DNA of 20,372 nt from Nitrospirota bacterium (GTDB lineage Bacteria; Nitrospirota; Thermodesulfovibrionia; Thermodesulfovibrionales; Dissulfurispiraceae), in contig JACREW010000078.1 of the NCBI GenBank assembly GCA_016212685.1, positions 1-20,372 of the forward strand. Reading direction: 5' to 3'. The notes under the pieces are model-generated. The model ran no database searches. It was not told the origin of the DNA and worked only from the letters and a program-made list of their open reading frames with translations. Of the stretch, positions 1 to 6,473 are shown in pieces. Within the stretch, counting starts at the first letter, position 1, and every line of letters starts with the position of its first letter. The translations under genes and the position numbers were made by a program.

Positions 1-1
1 C

Positions 2-340
2 GGCGCCGATGCTGTGGTGTCGCCGACTTTTATAGGCGGCCTTAGAATGGCGTCAGAGATGGTGAGACCGGCGGTAGTTTCTTTTCTGGATACGATGCTG
101 CGCGACAAGCAGAAGAACCTGCGAATAGAGGAAGTGCTCGTTCCCGATTTATTCGCGGGCAAATCCATTGCCGACCTGAATTTAAAAAAATATCCGGGCG
201 TGCTTTTAATGGCCGTCAAAACAAAAGACGATTGGGCTTACAACCCGCCCGACGGCTATATGTTAAAGCCTGAAGATGCGTTAATCTTCATGACCACTCC
301 TGAAGAACGATTTACATTAGAAAAGATTTTCTCCTCCTGA
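2..340 (+). CDS. Potassium channel / TrkA-family protein, C-terminal fragment
   Basis: The frame is open from the first complete codon at base 2, so the gene begins outside the window; the ATG at 14 is not the true start. The visible 112 residues start with GADAVVSPTFIGGLRMASEM, which resembles the end of the TrkA-N (RCK) Rossmann domain of prokaryotic K+ channels and Trk regulators. Next comes VRPAVVSFLDTML and a TrkA-C-like domain (roughly residues 40-110; 'LAGKSIADLNLKKYPGVLLMAVK', then 'LKPEDALIFM'). RCK domains bind nucleotides or ions on the cytoplasmic face and gate the channel or transporter. No transmembrane segment is visible because the N-terminus is missing, so a channel with a pore and a soluble TrkA protein cannot be told apart. 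It is convergent with ychF. Confidence 0.8.
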   Translation, partial: GADAVVSPTFIGGLRMASEMVRPAVVSFLDTMLRDKQKNLRIEEVLVPDLFAGKSIADLNLKKYPGVLLMAVKTKDDWAYNPPDGYMLKPEDALIFMTTPEERFTLEKIFSS

Positions 341-367
341 ACGGCAAAGAGAAGGGATTAAAATTTT

Positions 368-392
368 ATGACGGCAAATGGGTATCCGTCAT
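368..392 (-). terminator. Possible terminator after ychF
   Basis: A perfect 7-bp inverted repeat (ATGACGG / CCGTCAT) encloses an 11-base loop, just beyond the ychF stop codon and between two convergent genes. Read on the minus strand it is followed by AAAATTTT, so the T-run is short. It is a weak intrinsic terminator candidate that could serve either direction. Confidence 0.35.
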
Positions 393-394
393 GC

Positions 395-1492
395 TTACAC
401 ATTAAACCTGAAATTAATTATATCTCCGTCTTTGACTTCATAGGTCTTTCCTTCGAGTCTTAATAAACCTTTATCCTTTGCCGCGGACATGCTTCCGGAT
501 GAGATAAAGGCTTCATAGCCTACTATCTCCGCCCTTATGAAGCCCCTCTCTATATCGGAATGTATCTTGCCTGCCGCCTGATGCGCGTTAACGCCCTTTT
601 TGATAGTCCATGCCCTGACCTCGTCTTCCCCCGCCGTAAGAAAAGATATTAACCCCAGAAGGTCGTAGCTTACATTAATGAGCTTATTGAGCGCAGGCTC
701 CCGTATCCCCAAGTCGTCGAGGAATGCCTTCGCGTCTTCCGCCGACATCTGGGCGATCTCCATTTCTATTTTGCCGCATAACGTTACTACCTTTGTTGTC
801 TCCGCCGTTCCTTTGGAATCGAAATACTTTTCAGCGTCTTTCTGTAAGTTAACGGACTTTTCGGTATTCAGGTCTTTTTCTCCGATATTCAGCACAACCA
901 CTTCGGGCTTTGTGGAAACAAACTGAAGATGCTTCATTACCTTTTGCTCCTCATCGTCGAAACTTACATTCCTGAGCGGTATCTCTTTTTCAAGGGCGTC
1001 CTTGCATTTAAGCAGAAGTTTTTTTTCGGCTTCATTGGGTTTTTTCCCTTTTTTGGCGCCCTCTTCCATCCGTTCAAGCCGCTTCTCCACGAGTTCGATG
1101 TCTCCGAATATCAATTCGAGTTCCAGCGTCTCGATATCTTTCAGTGGAGCTATCTCGTTCATAGGATGAGCGATGGAATCGTCTTCAAAAGCCCTCACGA
1201 CATGAACAATAGCGTCAACGTCTTTTATGAGATCGAAAACCTTTCTGTTCTGAACCGCATCGCCCTTTGTAAGCCCTATGTAATCGACATATTTGACCGA
1301 GGCGTAAGTAATTTTTTTGGGATTATATATTTCGGAAAGCTTATCTATACGGGGATCGGGCACTTTCACCGTGCCGTAATTGGGGTCTCCGCTTACCGTG
1401 GCGTAAACTGTGGTTTCGATATTCTGCCCTGTAAGGGCGTTAAAGACGGTCGTCTTTCCTGAATTGGAAAGTCCTATTATGGCTAATTTCAC
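395..1492 (-). CDS. ychF: YchF/Obg-family translation-associated ATPase
   Basis: This 365-residue protein has the usual YchF length and order. The P-loop GLSNSGKTT lies at about residues 7-15 (usual form GLPNVGKST). The Walker B-like region is VDYIGLTKGD (about 69-78), and VLNIGEKD carries the NxxE signature found in YchF instead of NKxD, which gives it ATP preference. A coiled-coil stretch (VEKRLERMEEGAKKGKK) follows the G domain, and the protein ends in a TGS domain (RAWTIKKG ... LRLEGKTYEVKDGDIINFRFNV). YchF proteins bind ribosomes and act in stress and redox responses. The start is GTG at 1492, preceded by GGAGG four bases upstream. It is the last gene of the tatB-tatC-orf92-ychF run. The GLSNS variation in the P-loop is mild; the family call is firm. 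Confidence 0.93.
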   Translation of the reverse strand: MKLAIIGLSNSGKTTVFNALTGQNIETTVYATVSGDPNYGTVKVPDPRIDKLSEIYNPKKITYASVKYVDYIGLTKGDAVQNRKVFDLIKDVDAIVHVVRAFEDDSIAHPMNEIAPLKDIETLELELIFGDIELVEKRLERMEEGAKKGKKPNEAEKKLLLKCKDALEKEIPLRNVSFDDEEQKVMKHLQFVSTKPEVVVLNIGEKDLNTEKSVNLQKDAEKYFDSKGTAETTKVVTLCGKIEMEIAQMSAEDAKAFLDDLGIREPALNKLINVSYDLLGLISFLTAGEDEVRAWTIKKGVNAHQAAGKIHSDIERGFIRAEIVGYEAFISSGSMSAAKDKGLLRLEGKTYEVKDGDIINFRFNV

Positions 1493-1516
1493 GTTTCCTC
1501 CGAATATATTTCAGGT

Positions 1517-1795
1517 TCAAATCAATTTGAATCTTTTCTCGCGGGCAATGTTCTTTATTACCATTAACGCGGTATAGAGCCTTTGAAGCTTTATGTTTCT
1601 CCTTCTTATCAAAACAATATCGTCATATGGAAAGGGTTCTGTCCGTATCTCTATCTGCCTGCGCTCTATTGCCTTACAGAGCGATTTGACGGCATTCTCG
1701 TCAAAGGACTTAAGAAACAGCGGATTCGCAGAGATAAACCCTTCCGATATATCGGATACTATAGCCTTAAAATTCCTTTTTACCTGATCCGCCAT
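1517..1795 (-). CDS. Conserved-looking hypothetical protein, 92 residues
   Basis: I do not recognise this small protein. It is basic and mostly helical in appearance, has no signal peptide or membrane segment, no cysteines beyond one, and contains the charged stretch IRRRNIKLQRLYTALMVIKNIAREKRFKL at its C-terminal end. The ATG start lies 15 bases after the tatC stop and the gene ends 24 bases before ychF starts, so it is probably co-transcribed with both. A weak AGG sits just before the start. The frame is fully used between the two neighbours, which supports a real gene; function is unknown. The basic C-terminal half could bind nucleic acid, but nothing specific shows this. Confidence 0.65.
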   Translation of the reverse strand: MADQVKRNFKAIVSDISEGFISANPLFLKSFDENAVKSLCKAIERRQIEIRTEPFPYDDIVLIRRRNIKLQRLYTALMVIKNIAREKRFKLI

Positions 1796-1810
1796 TTGCC
1801 TATACCCGAA

Positions 1811-2602
1811 TCAGTTGCCTTCTGTTTTCGCCTCTTTTTTTACAAACAACGGCGAGATCCAGATGCCGATCTCATAAAGCAGTATTATAGGCACGGCCAT
1901 CAACGTCTGGTTGAACGCGTCCGGCGTCGGAGTCAAAAAAGCAGCGAGGATAAAAGCTATCAGGACGGCATATTTCCTGTTTTTGGCAAGGGTCTTAGGA
2001 GTAACAACGCCGAGTTTTGTCAGGAAGATAATTACTATCGGCAGTTCAAAAACCACGCCGAATGCGAGAATGAACTTCAGGCAAAAATCTACATACTGCC
2101 CTACGGAGAGCATAGGGATAAGAAAATCTCCCACCTTGTAAGTAAGGAGAAATCCCATAGCAAAAGGGAGTACTATGAAAAAACAGAATGAAGCTCCTAA
2201 AATAAAAAGACCGGTTGCGGACAGGATGAAAGGAAACACATATTTTTTCTCTTTGACCAACAGTCCGGGAGATATAAACTTCCACAGTTGATGAAATATC
2301 ACGGGGAGAGAAAAAATAAATCCGGCGACAAAAGCGACCTTCATATTCATCCAGAAGGCTTCGGCAGGCGCGAGGAAGATGAGCTTCATCCCCTGCAGTT
2401 TTTCCTGAGGGACAAAATGAACATACATGTTTTTGACCGAAAAATCCAGACTATATTTAAGCGGAAACATTACGGCCTTAAAAAGGTATTCGGAATAATT
2501 AAAGGCGATTGCAAAGGTGATAAATAAGGCGATTAGGGATATGACTATCCTGTTTCTGAGATCGGAGAGGTGCTCTGTGAGAGGCAACTTTTCATCTTCC
2601 AT
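1811..2602 (-). CDS. tatC: Sec-independent protein translocase TatC
   Basis: TatC is the receptor of the twin-arginine translocase; it recognises RR signal peptides of folded cofactor-containing proteins in the inner membrane. The 263-residue protein starts with the family's cytoplasmic motif LTEHLSDLRNRI (residues 8-19), then six hydrophobic segments (about 20-36, 88-108, 122-150, 163-185, 196-212, 218-240 by eye). Conserved TatC stretches are visible: FLAPAEAFWMNMKVAF, SLPVIFHQLWKFISPGL with following EKKYVFPF, and FELPIVI. Length is normal. It lies 43 bases downstream of the TatB-like gene. The Tat pathway is needed by the RRDFLK-bearing oxidoreductase encoded at 9106-11658. Confidence 0.95.
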   Translation of the reverse strand: MEDEKLPLTEHLSDLRNRIVISLIALFITFAIAFNYSEYLFKAVMFPLKYSLDFSVKNMYVHFVPQEKLQGMKLIFLAPAEAFWMNMKVAFVAGFIFSLPVIFHQLWKFISPGLLVKEKKYVFPFILSATGLFILGASFCFFIVLPFAMGFLLTYKVGDFLIPMLSVGQYVDFCLKFILAFGVVFELPIVIIFLTKLGVVTPKTLAKNRKYAVLIAFILAAFLTPTPDAFNQTLMAVPIILLYEIGIWISPLFVKKEAKTEGN

Positions 2603-2645
2603 CTACCTACCCCGAAAAGACAGTGATGAGTTAAGAGTAATGCGT

Positions 2646-2963
2646 TCAGTCATTTTTAGCCTTCTTTTCGTCTTCTGTTTTGCCGTCAGTTTTTTGAGTT
2701 GTTTTATATATATCGCTTCCCTCGGAATTCTGATTTTTACTCTCGACCCCGGACTCATTACTCGTAACCGCATCTAAAGATACAGGTTGTTTTATCTCAT
2801 GGAGTTCGGCATCCATCTGTTCTTTAACCCCGTGCATCGCCCTTTTGAGTTCTGCCAAGCCCTTCCCGATGGTCCTTCCGAGTTCAGGCAACCTCTTAGG
2901 GCCGAAGACAATAAGCGCGACAATGAATATTACGATAAGTTCCTGCATGCCGAGGTCGAACAT
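2646..2963 (-). CDS. tatB: TatA/TatB-family translocase subunit, TatB-like
   Basis: The protein (105 residues) starts MFDLGMQELIVIFIVALIVFGPKRLPELGR: a short periplasmic N-terminus, one membrane helix (about 8-21), the FGPKRLPELGR hinge, then an amphipathic helix (GKGLAELKRAMHGVKEQMDAEL) and a polar low-complexity tail. The glutamate at position 8 and the MFD start favour TatB over TatA, but many bacteria outside the enterics have a single dual-function protein, and no second TatA-like gene is visible here. It is the first gene of the run leading to tatC. No Shine-Dalgarno sequence precedes the ATG; a promoter lies directly upstream (see 2972-3001). The start is fixed by the strong homology of the very N-terminus. 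Confidence 0.88.
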   Translation of the reverse strand: MFDLGMQELIVIFIVALIVFGPKRLPELGRTIGKGLAELKRAMHGVKEQMDAELHEIKQPVSLDAVTSNESGVESKNQNSEGSDIYKTTQKTDGKTEDEKKAKND

Positions 2964-2971
2964 AACGGTTA

Positions 2972-3001
2972 ATTATAAACTATAGCCGGGCATTTTGTCA
3001 T
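2972..3001 (-). promoter_or_regulatory. Sigma-70-type promoter for tatB-tatC, leaderless geometry
   Basis: On the minus strand there is ATGACA (3001-2996), an 18-base spacer and a perfect TATAAT (2977-2972). The tatB ATG begins eight bases after the -10 box, so transcription would start at or within a base or two of the start codon, and no ribosome-binding site is present. Consistent with a leaderless or nearly leaderless message. Confidence 0.5.
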
Positions 3002-3014
3002 TGGCAGGCAAAGA

Positions 3015-3812
3015 TTATTCTTCGTATATTTTCCGGATCCCTTTTTTCTCTACCGGAAGTATAATGCTTATCGAAAACATAAGCCTGTAATCGGGGGTTC
3101 TGTTTTTTATGTCGAAGCCGGCTCCCACGGTCGTGTACAAATAATCGGTAGTCGCAACCCTGTATCCCAGCCTCCATTCGAGCAGGTCTATCTTGTTTTT
3201 AAAATAATTTTTCCTGCCCACAAGCTCCACAAGCATCTTGGAGTCATGCGTAACAGCGAGTTCTGAACCGATATTAACGGTATACTCCGATTTCAAACCT
3301 GCTTTCTGGGGAGTTGAATAAAAGGCGTTTAGATGTCCTTTAAACGGTCCGATTTTTTTTGTCAGGAGCAAGCCCCCTCCGATGCTGCCTTCAGTGGTGA
3401 ATTCGTCTTTACCCAAATAAGGAGACGCAGTTAACATATAAGCAACTGCAGGCCCATAATCGCCTTCGTCTATAACTCTATGCTTAAAACCGAGACTCAA
3501 ATCTTCAAAACCGTCTACCCTATTCTCCCATTCGGTTACATATGGAAGTGTAATATTGAACTCAAACTTATCATGTATGCCATAGGCGAAATTGAAAATA
3601 GTGCGATAAAAATCCGGGTCGTTGGATTTTTCTATACCCAGTCCCAGCCCGACTTTGTTTTGTTTGAGGCTTTCCGCGCTGAATGTCGAGAAAACGCCGT
3701 ACGGGGGGAGGGGCTGCAATCCCTTCACATCAAAGGCATCGGCAGAAGCGGCGAACAGCATTAAATATAAAAGGAATGGAGTGATGGAGTAATGGAGTAT
3801 CCGTTTATTCAT
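3015..3812 (-). CDS. Putative outer-membrane beta-barrel protein
   Basis: From the ATG at 3812 this is 265 residues: MNKRILHYSITPFLLYLMLFAASADAF is a typical Sec signal peptide with probable cleavage near ASA-DA. The mature part is made of alternating-polarity strands (KVGLGLGIEKSN, KFEFNITLPYVTEW, EDLSLGFKHRVI, GLLLTKKIGPFKGHLNAFYS, YTVNIGSELAVT, YLYTTVGAGFDI, YRLMFSISIILPV), as expected of a 10- to 12-stranded outer-membrane barrel. It resembles the loosely defined transporter/'MetA-pathway' barrel group, but I cannot name a substrate. An in-frame TTG at 3830 would add six residues; I prefer 3812 because a -10 element lies just upstream. The signal-peptide region contains three tandem 8-bp repeats. 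No aromatic terminal residue is present, so the assembly signal is atypical. Confidence 0.75.
   Translation of the reverse strand: MNKRILHYSITPFLLYLMLFAASADAFDVKGLQPLPPYGVFSTFSAESLKQNKVGLGLGIEKSNDPDFYRTIFNFAYGIHDKFEFNITLPYVTEWENRVDGFEDLSLGFKHRVIDEGDYGPAVAYMLTASPYLGKDEFTTEGSIGGGLLLTKKIGPFKGHLNAFYSTPQKAGLKSEYTVNIGSELAVTHDSKMLVELVGRKNYFKNKIDLLEWRLGYRVATTDYLYTTVGAGFDIKNRTPDYRLMFSISIILPVEKKGIRKIYEE
3775..3798. repeat. Octanucleotide tandem repeat, three copies
   Basis: Plus-strand units AATGGAGT, GATGGAGT and AATGGAGT follow each other without gaps inside the signal-peptide codons of the outer-membrane protein. The unit is not a multiple of three, so gain or loss of one unit would shift the frame. 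Confidence 0.75.
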
Positions 3813-3820
3813 TGTGTATG

Positions 3821-3849
3821 AGAATATCAAAAAAACAGTGTCCTGTCAA
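3821..3849 (-). promoter_or_regulatory. Sigma-70-type promoter for outer-membrane protein gene
   Basis: A perfect TTGACA (3849-3844), a 17-base spacer and TATTCT (3826-3821) are read on the minus strand. The -10 box ends eight bases before the ATG at 3812, the same geometry as at tatB, and there is no Shine-Dalgarno sequence for that ATG. This supports 3812 as the start over the TTG at 3830, which would lie inside the promoter. Confidence 0.5.
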
Positions 3850-3882
3850 ATAAAACAGTTATAAAAACAGTTCTTGATTACC

Positions 3883-4980
3883 CTATCTCCCGAACGGACA
3901 TACGGGATATTTGCATTCCTTGCAGTTAAGGCACAGTCCGCCGTGCCCTAATTCGGCAAGTTCTTTTCTTGTAATCTTTTCCCCGGCAAGCACCCTCGGC
4001 AATATCAAATCGAATATGGTTGTTTTATGATACATGCCGCAGGCAGGGATGCCTAATATTGGAATCGGGGAATGGGTGAATCGGGGATTGGGTGAATCAT
4101 GCCTTTCTAAATACGCCGTAAGAAACATCGCGCCGGGAAGCGCCGCAGAGCCGTATGATATATCCTCAGCGCCTAAATTCCTTATTGCAAACCTTGTTAC
4201 GTCATCGGGGTCTACGGACATGCCGCCTGTAGTAATCAGCAAATTCGCTCCCGCTTCGATAAGCTCTTTTAATCGGGCTTCTATAAAACCTTCATCGTCC
4301 GGAGCATAGTATATCCCGACGATCTCTCCATCGAATGCCTTTATCTTTTTGGTAATGACCGGAGCGAACGCGTCCTTTATCCTTCCGTAATAAACCTCGT
4401 TGCCGGTAATGACCACTCCGACCTTCGGTTTTCTGAATTCTTTTACTTCAATTACATTTTGACCGCCGGCGATTGCGACCGCATCTTCCACCATCGTCTT
4501 TTTGACTACCAGCGGTATCGCCCTGGTTCCTCCGACAAGCTGTCCTTTTTTGACCGGCGTATTGTTATGTAGTGTTGCGCACATCACATCTCCGAGCATA
4601 TTGAACCTGAGAAGCTCGTCTTTGTTTATTTTCAAAAGCCCGTCCCTGTCCGCGATAATGTTTATCTTGCCTTCTTTCGGCTCGCCTTCCATTTTCACGC
4701 CCTTGCCCATTAGGGCTGTTGCCATCGAATAGGCGGCGTCATCCTCGTGAACTTCATCTTCTCCTATATTTAAAACAAACAGATTTTCCTTGCCGAGCCT
4801 CTGAAGCCGGTTTATATCCTCTTCTTTGACTATATGCCCTTTTTTGAATGCCCTGCCCTTAAAATCCTCCTGTTTTATCTCCGTGATGTCATGGGCCAAG
4901 ACCATGCCCACAGCCTCTTCTACCGGGATTGTTTTAACGCCGAGCCTGTTCCTCGTATCCGAGCCTTGAATATCGCACAT
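3883..4980 (-). CDS. MoeA-like molybdopterin-binding protein with C-terminal cysteine cluster
   Basis: The central and C-terminal part (about residues 184-335) is a MoCF/MogA-type molybdopterin-binding domain: KVGVVITGNEVYYGRIKD, LLITTGGMSVDPDDVT (250-262) and LPGAMFLTAYL, then GIPACGMYHKTTIFDLILPRVLAGE. The N-terminal half (VKTIPVEEAVGMVLAHDITEI ... GRAFKKGHIV) resembles MoeA domains. MoeA inserts molybdate or tungstate into molybdopterin. The tail has C350-x2-C353-x2-C356-x4-C361, a likely metal or Fe-S site not found in classical MoeA. A segment around 292-307 (RHDSPNPRFTHSPIP) interrupts the usual link before PILGIPACG and is encoded by period-8 repeats. SD AGGAGGA precedes the ATG; the modE-like stop is nine bases upstream. 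It may be a cofactor carrier or insertase for the neighbouring Mo/W enzyme. Confidence 0.82.
   Translation of the reverse strand: MCDIQGSDTRNRLGVKTIPVEEAVGMVLAHDITEIKQEDFKGRAFKKGHIVKEEDINRLQRLGKENLFVLNIGEDEVHEDDAAYSMATALMGKGVKMEGEPKEGKINIIADRDGLLKINKDELLRFNMLGDVMCATLHNNTPVKKGQLVGGTRAIPLVVKKTMVEDAVAIAGGQNVIEVKEFRKPKVGVVITGNEVYYGRIKDAFAPVITKKIKAFDGEIVGIYYAPDDEGFIEARLKELIEAGANLLITTGGMSVDPDDVTRFAIRNLGAEDISYGSAALPGAMFLTAYLERHDSPNPRFTHSPIPILGIPACGMYHKTTIFDLILPRVLAGEKITRKELAELGHGGLCLNCKECKYPVCPFGR
4058..4098. repeat. Degenerate period-8 repeat inside the MoeA-like gene
   Basis: On the plus strand a 16-base unit, TCGGGGAATGGGTGAA (4065-4080), is repeated immediately with one change, TCGGGGATTGGGTGAA (4081-4096). 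Each half is itself an approximate octamer, and the bases before it (TTGGAATC) continue the pattern. It encodes the odd proline-rich insertion in the protein. Confidence 0.7.
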
Positions 4981-4989
4981 AATATCCTC

Positions 4990-5355
4990 CTAAGATTTCG
5001 CCTGCTTGCCGAATATAGTTTTAAACTTCTTATCGACAATTTCTTTTATACCATCTTCCATAAGCTCATACCGCTTAAGAAACTTCCGGGCATCGTTTGT
5101 AAGGACAGCGCCGCCGCCGTTTTTGCCTCCAGCCTGCCTTTCGACCAGCTTTATGCCGAGCCTTTCCTCCATCGCCTTTATATAGCTCCAGGCCTTCCTG
5201 TATGAGATGTTTATCTCTTTTGCCGCCTGGTTTATAGAGCCGTATTTATCAATCGCCTGAAGCAGAAACCTCCTGCCCCTGCCGAAGACGGGTTCTCCCT
5301 CCACCTCTATCCAGAGCTTTGATTTTATTTCTATATCGCTATGACTTTTCTGCAT
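4990..5355 (-). CDS. ModE-type winged-helix transcriptional regulator lacking the molybdate-binding domain
   Basis: The 121-residue protein matches the DNA-binding half of ModE: GEPVFGRGRRFLLQAIDKYGS followed by the helix-turn-helix INQAAKEINISYRKAWSYI (about 41-59), EERLGIKLVERQAGGKNGGGAVLT (wing) and a closing helix. E. coli ModE is about 260 residues with two C-terminal Mop/TOBE domains that bind molybdate; these are absent, so it either senses oxyanion through another protein or acts as a constitutive regulator. It sits between a small ORF and the MoeA-like gene in a Mo-related cluster, which supports a role in Mo/W gene control. TATAAT lies five bases before its ATG and no Shine-Dalgarno sequence is seen, suggesting its own leaderless start in addition to any read-through. 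Confidence 0.85.
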   Translation of the reverse strand: MQKSHSDIEIKSKLWIEVEGEPVFGRGRRFLLQAIDKYGSINQAAKEINISYRKAWSYIKAMEERLGIKLVERQAGGKNGGGAVLTNDARKFLKRYELMEDGIKEIVDKKFKTIFGKQAKS

Positions 5356-5360
5356 AACGC

Positions 5361-5390
5361 ATTATAATAAAAAAACCTATTTATCCGCAA
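5361..5390 (-). promoter_or_regulatory. Possible promoter of the modE-like gene, leaderless geometry
   Basis: A perfect TATAAT (5366-5361) is preceded, 18 bases upstream, by a weak -35 TTGCGG (5390-5385) that overlaps the end of the small ORF. Only five bases separate TATAAT from the ATG at 5355, and there is no ribosome-binding site. The -35 is poor, so confidence is limited. Confidence 0.35.
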
Positions 5391-5544
5391 CCCCTCCATA
5401 ATTGTAGTCAAAACATCTCAGCATATAGTGCATGTTTGATTCAATGACTTTATCAACAGAATTTTTTAACCGCATACTCTTATGTTCGTCCTCCGCATCG
5501 GCGGCATCTATTTTGATGAAACATATATTATCTTTGCCTTGCAT
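5377..5544 (-). CDS. Small hypothetical protein, 55 residues
   Basis: An ATG-to-TAG frame encodes 55 residues beginning MQGKDNICFIKIDAADAEDE and ending CFDYNYGGVADK. It fills most of the otherwise empty stretch between the 103-residue gene and modE on the coding strand. The composition looks like a folded protein (mixed charged and hydrophobic residues, codons such as GAT GCC GCC GAT GCG GAG GAC GAA) and not random frame. An in-frame GTG at 5556 would add four residues. No Shine-Dalgarno sequence is visible for either start. I do not recognise the family; it would be co-transcribed with the Mo-related genes. Alternative: chance open frame. Confidence 0.45.
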   Translation of the reverse strand: MQGKDNICFIKIDAADAEDEHKSMRLKNSVDKVIESNMHYMLRCFDYNYGGVADK

Positions 5545-5583
5545 AATAAATAACACTTATAAAGGCATTGAAGCAGATATGCA

Positions 5584-5895
5584 CTATGTGTCATGGCCCA
5601 TCACATCTATTTTGCTCGTAATCGTAATATCCTGCATCCAGAATACTCCTTTCAGAGGAGACAGCATGCCCTTAACCGTGCTCTCTATAAGTTGTTTTGC
5701 AAAATCCTTTTTTGATATGTCTATTTCTCCATTGACGGTATGAATATGGAATCCCTCAGCATCGACCCGTACGGTTACGGCATCCGAATCGATCCCGAAT
5801 GAGCGTGCTATGCCGCACAATATATTGGCAATGTAGTTTTGCGTAAATTCGTTCAATGGGATGATGTTATCATTCACCGAGAGGCTTGTCTTCAC
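5584..5895 (-). CDS. Hypothetical protein, 103 residues, coupled to fmdE
   Basis: The GTG start at 5895 overlaps the TGA of the FmdE gene (GTGA), so translation is probably coupled. The protein has alternating strand and helix patterns: NDNIIPLNEFTQNYIANILCGIARSF, then DAVTVRVDAEGFHIHTVNGEIDISKKDFAKQLIESTVKGML, then LKGVFWMQDITITSKI. No cofactor motif, signal peptide or membrane helix is visible and there is one cysteine. I do not recognise the family. Its fixed position between FmdE and the ModE-like regulator suggests a job in the same molybdenum/tungsten pathway, but this is inference from context. Confidence 0.7.
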   Translation of the reverse strand: MKTSLSVNDNIIPLNEFTQNYIANILCGIARSFGIDSDAVTVRVDAEGFHIHTVNGEIDISKKDFAKQLIESTVKGMLSPLKGVFWMQDITITSKIDVMGHDT

Positions 5896-6467
5896 CTTTT
5901 GTAATATCCTCCCTCAGCGCAGGGTACGCATAAAGTCTTTCCGCCGCTTTCAACATCCCTCATATCCTGCACGTATTCGCCGCATCCTTCGCATTTAACC
6001 CTCTTTAACGGCCTTCCTGGCATGTCATGGGGCTTTATCTCCACTTTGACGTTCATGGTATCGAAAAGTTCGTCGTCGGACATTATCTTATATGCCTCAA
6101 GCTGTGCCTTGTATTTGTCCGGTATTTCAGGAAAGTATTCTTTAGCCTTGTCTCTCGCTTCTTCTTTCGCTATTACCCTCACGGCTTTACCTGTCTTCAG
6201 ATTTACGAATGTGGCCGCCATCTTGCCGTAGTCCATAAATTTCATTGTCCTGTGGCCAAGACTGCATCCAGTAACGGACTGAACTGCGTCCGTGGCGCAC
6301 CTGTCCATTTCGACAAAGACGATGATGTTCTTCCTGTCTTTGCCTTTTGGGTCTTCTATGGCGATATTCTTCAGTCCGAGTATGGACATTTTTACGCCGA
6401 GCACCTGCCCCGGACAGAGATGACCGTGTATCCTTACGGATTCGTTAAGAAGCGATTCAAAGTCCAT
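5892..6467 (-). CDS. FmdE-family protein with C-terminal zinc ribbon
   Basis: The N-terminal domain has the FmdE signature: HGHLCPGQVLGVKM (residues 14-27), VEMDRCATDAVQSVTGCSLGHRT (52-74) with Cys57 and Cys68, and DYGKMAATFVN. The C-terminal part is a short zinc ribbon, KCEGC (159-162) and LCVPC (180-183), followed by EGGYYKR. FmdE is named from the molybdenum formylmethanofuran dehydrogenase operon, but in bacteria it occurs alone beside molybdopterin enzymes; its exact role is not settled. The length (191 residues) is usual for the bacterial type. It begins six bases after the ferredoxin stop and overlaps the next gene by four bases. The neighbouring chaperone, ferredoxin, ModE-like and MoeA-like genes point to enzyme or cofactor maturation. 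Confidence 0.88.
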   Translation of the reverse strand: MDFESLLNESVRIHGHLCPGQVLGVKMSILGLKNIAIEDPKGKDRKNIIVFVEMDRCATDAVQSVTGCSLGHRTMKFMDYGKMAATFVNLKTGKAVRVIAKEEARDKAKEYFPEIPDKYKAQLEAYKIMSDDELFDTMNVKVEIKPHDMPGRPLKRVKCEGCGEYVQDMRDVESGGKTLCVPCAEGGYYKR

Positions 6468-6473
6468 TGTGTT

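Noticed and set aside
929..1462. A long plus-strand open frame of 177 codons
   Set aside because: It lies fully antisense to ychF, whose motifs and length are clear; the frame is hydrophobic and aromatic, as expected for a complement of coding sequence.
3851..3871. Repeated AAAACAGTT words between the MoeA-like gene and the outer-membrane gene
   Set aside because: Two short AT-rich copies in a 70-base gap; with GACAG/CTGTT and a T-run they could form a very weak terminator, but the stem is only four or five pairs.
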